DNA of 64,000 bases from Edaphocola flava (GTDB taxonomy: Bacteria > Bacteroidota > Bacteroidia > Chitinophagales > Chitinophagaceae). Below are positions 60,495 to 64,000 of the stretch, one piece after another. Position 1 is the stretch's first letter. Each line of letters starts with the position of its first letter. The position numbers and the translations under genes were made by a program. Location of the stretch: contig NZ_SAIQ01000002.1 in assembly GCF_004118155.1 (NCBI RefSeq), positions 372,001 to 436,000 of the forward strand, in the 5' to 3' direction. The notes beneath the pieces are model-generated. The model was not told the origin of the DNA and did not search any database. It saw nothing but the letters and a program-made list of their open reading frames with translations.

Positions 60495-60899
60495 TTATTT
60501 TTTGAGTTGCTTGAGCAGGAGATCTTTGAATTCTGCCTCTGCCAGGTACATATTGTTCAGTTGTGTTGCAGATACAATATTCAGAAATTCATTTTTGTAT
60601 TTCGCTTTGATCGCTAATTTCCTTTCATCCAGTTTTTGTCTTTCATCTATAATTTCCTCGGCAGTCATACCCCTTTGGGTTCTCAACGCACCGGAAGCTT
60701 TCCAGATTACACGCATTTCATTTTCGTACTGGTTGTATACAGGCCAGAACTTGGTAGCCTGCTCTGAACTCAATCTCATTTTGTCTGTCAGCAGTGAAAT
60801 TTTAATCGCCCTTATTTTGGCATCGCTCGTGCTCTGAGCATAGATAGGGGCCACACTAAAACTCAGTGAGAGCAGTAAAAGAATCAAGTAACGTTTCAT
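60495..60899 (-). CDS. Spy/CpxP-like periplasmic protein
   Basis: 134 residues. A signal peptide (cut near IYAQS) precedes an almost wholly helical, Lys/Glu-rich mature part with an LTDKMRLSSEQATKFWPVYNQ segment, which matches small Bacteroidota proteins that look like Spy/CpxP chaperones. It sits at the end of a cluster of an ECF sigma factor and a membrane anti-sigma-like protein. An envelope-stress output is inferred from that context. Confidence 0.7.
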   Translation of the reverse strand: MKRYLILLLLSLSFSVAPIYAQSTSDAKIRAIKISLLTDKMRLSSEQATKFWPVYNQYENEMRVIWKASGALRTQRGMTAEEIIDERQKLDERKLAIKAKYKNEFLNIVSATQLNNMYLAEAEFKDLLLKQLKK

Positions 60900-60955
60900 A
60901 ATGGGTCAAATTTAAGGTATAATACTGATTAATCATAATACACCAAAATAGTTTC

Positions 60956-61822
60956 TTAGTATGTATTCAGGTATGCCTGTATGTCTTCGTCAGAAATATC
61001 TCCGATGGCAGCTTCCAGGTTTTTTGTCTGTTCTGTAGCCGGTACACTGGCCAGGTTTGCTTCTAAAATAAACTCATCAAATTCCTCTGAATGCTGCTCT
61101 ACATATTCTGCCAATGCCTGGTCAGGTATGTTCGCCAATAATTTACTCGCCTTCACATTCACATTTTCACTAGCCAGAGATTGAGTAGGCACGCTGTTCA
61201 TTTTATTGGTTTGTAACCACATGGCGCCCAATACAAAGAAGATGGCTATAGAAGCAGCTGCAGACCACTGAGCAAAAGAAAGGCGTCTTCTTATTGCAAA
61301 CATCGGACTTTCCTTTTTGGTTTTGACTTCAGGTTCCGGTTTTACGGTGCTGAAAATCTGCTCCATATTGACACTGATTTCCGGTGTGCTGAATGGATTT
61401 GATTGCTTCAGTGAAGCCAGCAGGGGAGAGATACTCAGTTCTTCTTCCGGTGCTACTTCTGCATGAATCTTGTGCATCAGCTGGTCGGCCAGCTGATCAA
61501 AATACTGTGGGGCAGGGGCTTCGAAAGGATTCTGTTTACTCAGTCCTTCTATAGAAGTATTACGGGTTACCGATTCGAATGCCTGTGCCTGTTGCAGTAA
61601 TTGCAGCGGCAATGCTTCAAAATAACCGGGCGGTACCGAGTAAGCTTCTTCCGTAACGGGAAATCCGGCTTTCGTATCCGGGGCAGAAACCAGGCTTAGC
61701 ATGGTTTCCGGGAAGGTGTCGAAATAATTGTCTGGAATCTTGAAAGATGGCAAGGCAATTTGGCTGTCGAATTTCGCTCCGATAGCTTCCCACTCTTTTT
61801 GTATGTCAATATTCCTTTTCAT
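60956..61822 (-). CDS. Membrane anti-sigma-like protein
   Basis: 288 residues. The N-terminal ~170 residues contain three to four repeats of an IPDNYFDTFP / VPPGYFEALP / APQYFDQLAD type, each carrying a short aromatic-proline motif, typical of Bacteroidota proteins next to ECF sigma factors. One membrane helix follows (WSAAASIAIFFVLGAMWL), then a short acidic periplasmic tail (EYVEQHSEEFDEFILEANL ... EDIQAYLNTY). The gene starts 34 bases after the sigma factor. Anti-sigma action is inferred from position and layout. Confidence 0.72.
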   Translation of the reverse strand: MKRNIDIQKEWEAIGAKFDSQIALPSFKIPDNYFDTFPETMLSLVSAPDTKAGFPVTEEAYSVPPGYFEALPLQLLQQAQAFESVTRNTSIEGLSKQNPFEAPAPQYFDQLADQLMHKIHAEVAPEEELSISPLLASLKQSNPFSTPEISVNMEQIFSTVKPEPEVKTKKESPMFAIRRRLSFAQWSAAASIAIFFVLGAMWLQTNKMNSVPTQSLASENVNVKASKLLANIPDQALAEYVEQHSEEFDEFILEANLASVPATEQTKNLEAAIGDISDEDIQAYLNTY

Positions 61823-61856
61823 AACACTTTTATAGACATTGGCCCGTGTTAAAAGT

Positions 61857-62417
61857 TTAATCCTTCTTTAAAAATTCTTCTACTTTTTTCACCGCATGAT
61901 GATATGATGCTTTTAAAGCACCTGTAGAAGTCTCCAGGACTTTTGACATTTCTTCGTAAGGCATTTCATCGTAATAACGGAGCAGGAAAACCTGCTTTTG
62001 CTTATCGGGAAGGGATTGTATGGCCTGTTGCAAACGCCATTCCAGCTTATTTGCATCGAAACCTTTTTCTGCCTGTAGTTTATTGGACAAGCCGCTTTCG
62101 TGATCGCTGAAAGAAAGGGAGCTGCGCTTTTTCTCTTTTTCAAGAAACGTCAGTGTTTCATTGGTAGCGATCCGGTACATCCAGGTATATAGATTGGACT
62201 CCTCACGGAAGTTCTCCAGGTAGGTCCATATTTTAATAAATACATTCTGCAGCACATCATTGGCATCCTCATGATTGATCACCATGCGGCGGATGTGCCA
62301 GTACAGACGCTCCTGGTATTTTTTGACGATGCGGGTATAGGCACGTTCTCTGGTCGCTTCAACTTTAAAAGCTGCCAGTAAGTCTTTGTCATCTTCCATC
62401 GGAATATCCTGTGCCAT
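61857..62417 (-). CDS. ECF RNA polymerase sigma factor
   Basis: 186 residues from ATG 62417 (MAQDIPMEDDKD); a longer start at 62462 adds only MAIFVTFHSYTLTRR. Region 2 has DANDVLQNVFIKIWTYLENF and TWMYRIATNETL; region 4 has LPDKQKQVFLLRYYDEMPYEEMSKVL with a TGALKASYHHAVKK helix. It directs polymerase to a stress-type regulon. The next genes are its likely regulator and a Spy-like target. Confidence 0.9.
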   Translation of the reverse strand: MAQDIPMEDDKDLLAAFKVEATRERAYTRIVKKYQERLYWHIRRMVINHEDANDVLQNVFIKIWTYLENFREESNLYTWMYRIATNETLTFLEKEKKRSSLSFSDHESGLSNKLQAEKGFDANKLEWRLQQAIQSLPDKQKQVFLLRYYDEMPYEEMSKVLETSTGALKASYHHAVKKVEEFLKKD

Positions 62418-62502
62418 ACGTCTCGTTAAAGTATAAGAATGAAATGTAACAAAAATAGCCATTTATAGGCAAACGCCAAATTTTGTTCCTGGCTCCTGAA
62501 TG

Positions 62503-63390
62503 CTATCTTTTATATCCTAAATTGACCAGGTAAACACCCAATGCAATACAGAGGAAAGACAGGAGCGTATACATAGTCAGCGGCTCGCCAGCCAGTTGCC
62601 AGCCCAGCAGTACCGCTACCAGCGGATTGATATAGGCATAAATCATTACGACACCTACAGGCAGGTGTTTTAAGGCGTACATATATGCGGTATAAGCCAG
62701 TACCGAGCCAATTGTGATCAGGTACACGATCGCCATTAAGGCATGGGTATTCTGCAGATTGATTTTATTATAGTCATCAACCAGCGGGCTGAACAGCAAT
62801 AAGAAGATACCTCCACTGAATACCTGTATCGCACTGTTGAAGACAGGATTAGCATCTGACTTGTTGCGTTTGCCCATAATACTACCGTATGCCCAGCTGG
62901 TGGTAGCTACTAATGTAGCAATAATACCCATCAGGTATTTGGTATTGGACAAGTCGCTTACACTATCCTTGAAGTTGATGGCTACACCGGCAAATCCCAG
63001 GAGCATACCTATAATAATGAATGCATTAACGCGCTCCTGTTTGTGCCTGATCAGGGTGATGAGTACAGACATTACCGGCATGGTGGCACATACCAGGGCG
63101 GCTACACCACTGGGTATATATGCTTCTGCCCAGCTCACTAGGCCATTACCAAGGGTAATCAGCAGGAAACCGATCAGCGCTTGTCTGCCGATGTTGGCCA
63201 TAGACCAGTCATTTGCTTTGCGGTTGCTCAAGGCCATCAGACCTATGATCAGACCGGCAATGGTTTGCCTTACACCAGCCATCAGAAAGGGAGGGAGGGC
63301 CTCCAGTCCGTATTTTATACCCAGATAGGTAGTGCCCCAGGCAATACAGATGAAGACGAGTGCAATCCAGGCCTTAGTGTTTTGTTGCAT
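62503..63390 (-). CDS. EamA/DMT-family permease
   Basis: 295 residues with ten membrane helices arranged as two EamA repeats (residues ~8-140 and ~150-290). The start AWIALVFICIAWGTTYLGIKYGLEALPPFL is the classic entry. These carriers export metabolites or amino acids; the substrate is not predictable. It is followed by its own terminator-separated neighbour and shows no operon ties. Confidence 0.88.
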   Translation of the reverse strand: MQQNTKAWIALVFICIAWGTTYLGIKYGLEALPPFLMAGVRQTIAGLIIGLMALSNRKANDWSMANIGRQALIGFLLITLGNGLVSWAEAYIPSGVAALVCATMPVMSVLITLIRHKQERVNAFIIIGMLLGFAGVAINFKDSVSDLSNTKYLMGIIATLVATTSWAYGSIMGKRNKSDANPVFNSAIQVFSGGIFLLLFSPLVDDYNKINLQNTHALMAIVYLITIGSVLAYTAYMYALKHLPVGVVMIYAYINPLVAVLLGWQLAGEPLTMYTLLSFLCIALGVYLVNLGYKR

Positions 63391-63426
63391 AAGTTTAAAG
63401 GTTACAGTTATTATAGGTATATAACG

Positions 63427-63454
63427 CGAAAACGCGCCGGAAGGCGCGTTTTCG
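63427..63454. terminator. Hairpin between transketolase and permease genes
   Basis: CGAAAACGCGCC pairs perfectly with GGCGCGTTTTCG around GGAA. It terminates the transketolase gene on the minus strand. Confidence 0.8.
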
Positions 63455-63476
63455 AAGATAATATTTCTGTTACAGA

Positions 63477-64000
63477 TTATTTCTGTTTACGCGCGATTAC
63501 TTTTTCTACTGCAGCAATAATATTGGTTTGGCCTAAACCATATTTTTCCAATAATTGTACTGGCTTGCCGCTTTCGCCGAAAGTATCATTTACAGCTACA
63601 TATTCGTGCGGTACAGGACAGTTACGGGAAGCCACATTAGCAATAGCATCACCCAGACCACCATTAATCTGGTGTTCTTCTGCGGTAACTACACAACCGG
63701 TTTTGGTCAGTGATTTGATTACTGCTTCCTCATCCAGAGGTTTGATCGTGTGCATATTGATTACTTCAACACTCAGGCCTTTCGCTTCCAGTGTTCTTGC
63801 CGCTTCCAGGGCAGTCCATACCAGGTGTCCGCAAGCAATGATGGTTACATCAGTACCTTCATTCAGTACCTGTGCTTTACCGATTACGAAGTCAGAACCG
63901 TCTTCTTTAGTGAAGTTAGCCCATTTTACTCTTCCGAATCTCAGGTATACCGGAGATTCTATTTTACTGATGGCAATAGTTGCCGCTTTAGTTTGGTTAT
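63477..64000 (-). CDS. Transketolase C-terminal subunit (partial)
   Basis: The minus-strand frame is open from the right edge to the TAA at 63477-63479, about 174 residues; the ATG at 63755 is internal. Visible parts match the pyrimidine-binding/C-terminal half of a split transketolase: a segment PVYLRFGR, GTDVTIIACGHLVWTALEAA, INMHTIKPLDEEAV and TAEEHQINGGLGDAIA. Split TktA/TktB subunits are common in Bacteroidota. It belongs to the non-oxidative pentose phosphate pathway. The start lies outside the window. Confidence 0.9.
   Translation of the reverse strand, partial: NQTKAATIAISKIESPVYLRFGRVKWANFTKEDGSDFVIGKAQVLNEGTDVTIIACGHLVWTALEAARTLEAKGLSVEVINMHTIKPLDEEAVIKSLTKTGCVVTAEEHQINGGLGDAIANVASRNCPVPHEYVAVNDTFGESGKPVQLLEKYGLGQTNIIAAVEKVIARKQK

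Noticed and set aside
1-64000. Search for CRISPR arrays, rRNA genes, insertion sequences with inverted ends, and prophage genes
   Set aside because: No regularly spaced repeats, no rRNA-like blocks, no transposase and no phage structural genes were seen.

Overview
The window is a piece of a Bacteroidota chromosome, most likely from the Chitinophagales (Chitinophaga/Taibaiella-like); the family-level call is from gene style and is less certain than the phylum. Support for the phylum: many promoters of the TTTG-N19/20-TAnnTTTG type instead of TTGACA/TATAAT; several secreted proteins with type IX secretion (T9SS) C-terminal sorting domains; S46 dipeptidyl peptidases; a MurF-alanine racemase fusion; and a fused MMPL/acyltransferase/methyltransferase. 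Most genes are ordinary chromosomal genes, and many are closed by near-perfect hairpin terminators.

Layout. 0-5 kb: the end of a COG2509-type FAD oxidoreductase, a ~900-bp gene-free stretch with a structured repeat-like segment, and a 1279-residue trifunctional lipid protein. 5-18.4 kb: deoxynucleoside kinase, S46 and S9 exopeptidases, an orphan PhoB-type regulator, a secreted trypsin-like protease with a ricin domain, MurF-Alr, and a 5'-nucleotidase split into two genes. 18.6-20.4 kb: dnaA, tRNA-Ser(GCU) and tRNA-Pro(UGG). 20.4-28 kb is an AT-rich accessory patch: a serine-recombinase relic beside tRNA-Pro, immunity-like small genes (one frameshifted in an A8 run), a copper-flavoured MbnP/diheme peroxidase operon with a Cys-rich secreted protein, and a 1.3-kb gene desert with repeated motifs. 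27.7-31.1 kb: a two-component set with one degenerate and one normal NarL-type regulator flanking a TPR histidine kinase. 31.2-33.7 kb: a self-regulated TetR operon.

33.7-46.3 kb is the most interesting region. A phosphonatase-like HAD hydrolase, a DUF5690 MFS-like transporter and an XRE-cupin regulator face an operon of a His-rich secreted protein, a TonB-dependent receptor, a T9SS-sorted alkaline-phosphatase-superfamily enzyme and a LamG/FN3 protein, followed by a TIGR03364-like FAD amine oxidase. I read it as an aminophosphonate (possibly phosphonate-ester or phosphonolipid) acquisition and C-P cleavage locus that has neither a C-P lyase nor a phosphonate ABC importer. A recurrent half-site, (G/C)TAAAC(A/T), lies at the XRE, transporter, hydrolase and receptor promoters, which suggests one local regulon.

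46.4-64 kb is housekeeping: kynU, lspA, a TPR protein, a DUF3810 protease-like protein, RNase P RNA, a MutS2 without the Smr domain, an MscS channel with a GldM-like secreted protein, dapD, engB, pdxA, a CBS/cysteine-synthase enzyme, rpsO, an ECF sigma/anti-sigma/Spy-like cluster, an EamA permease, and the end of a transketolase C-terminal subunit. No CRISPR array, rRNA, complete transposon or prophage was seen.
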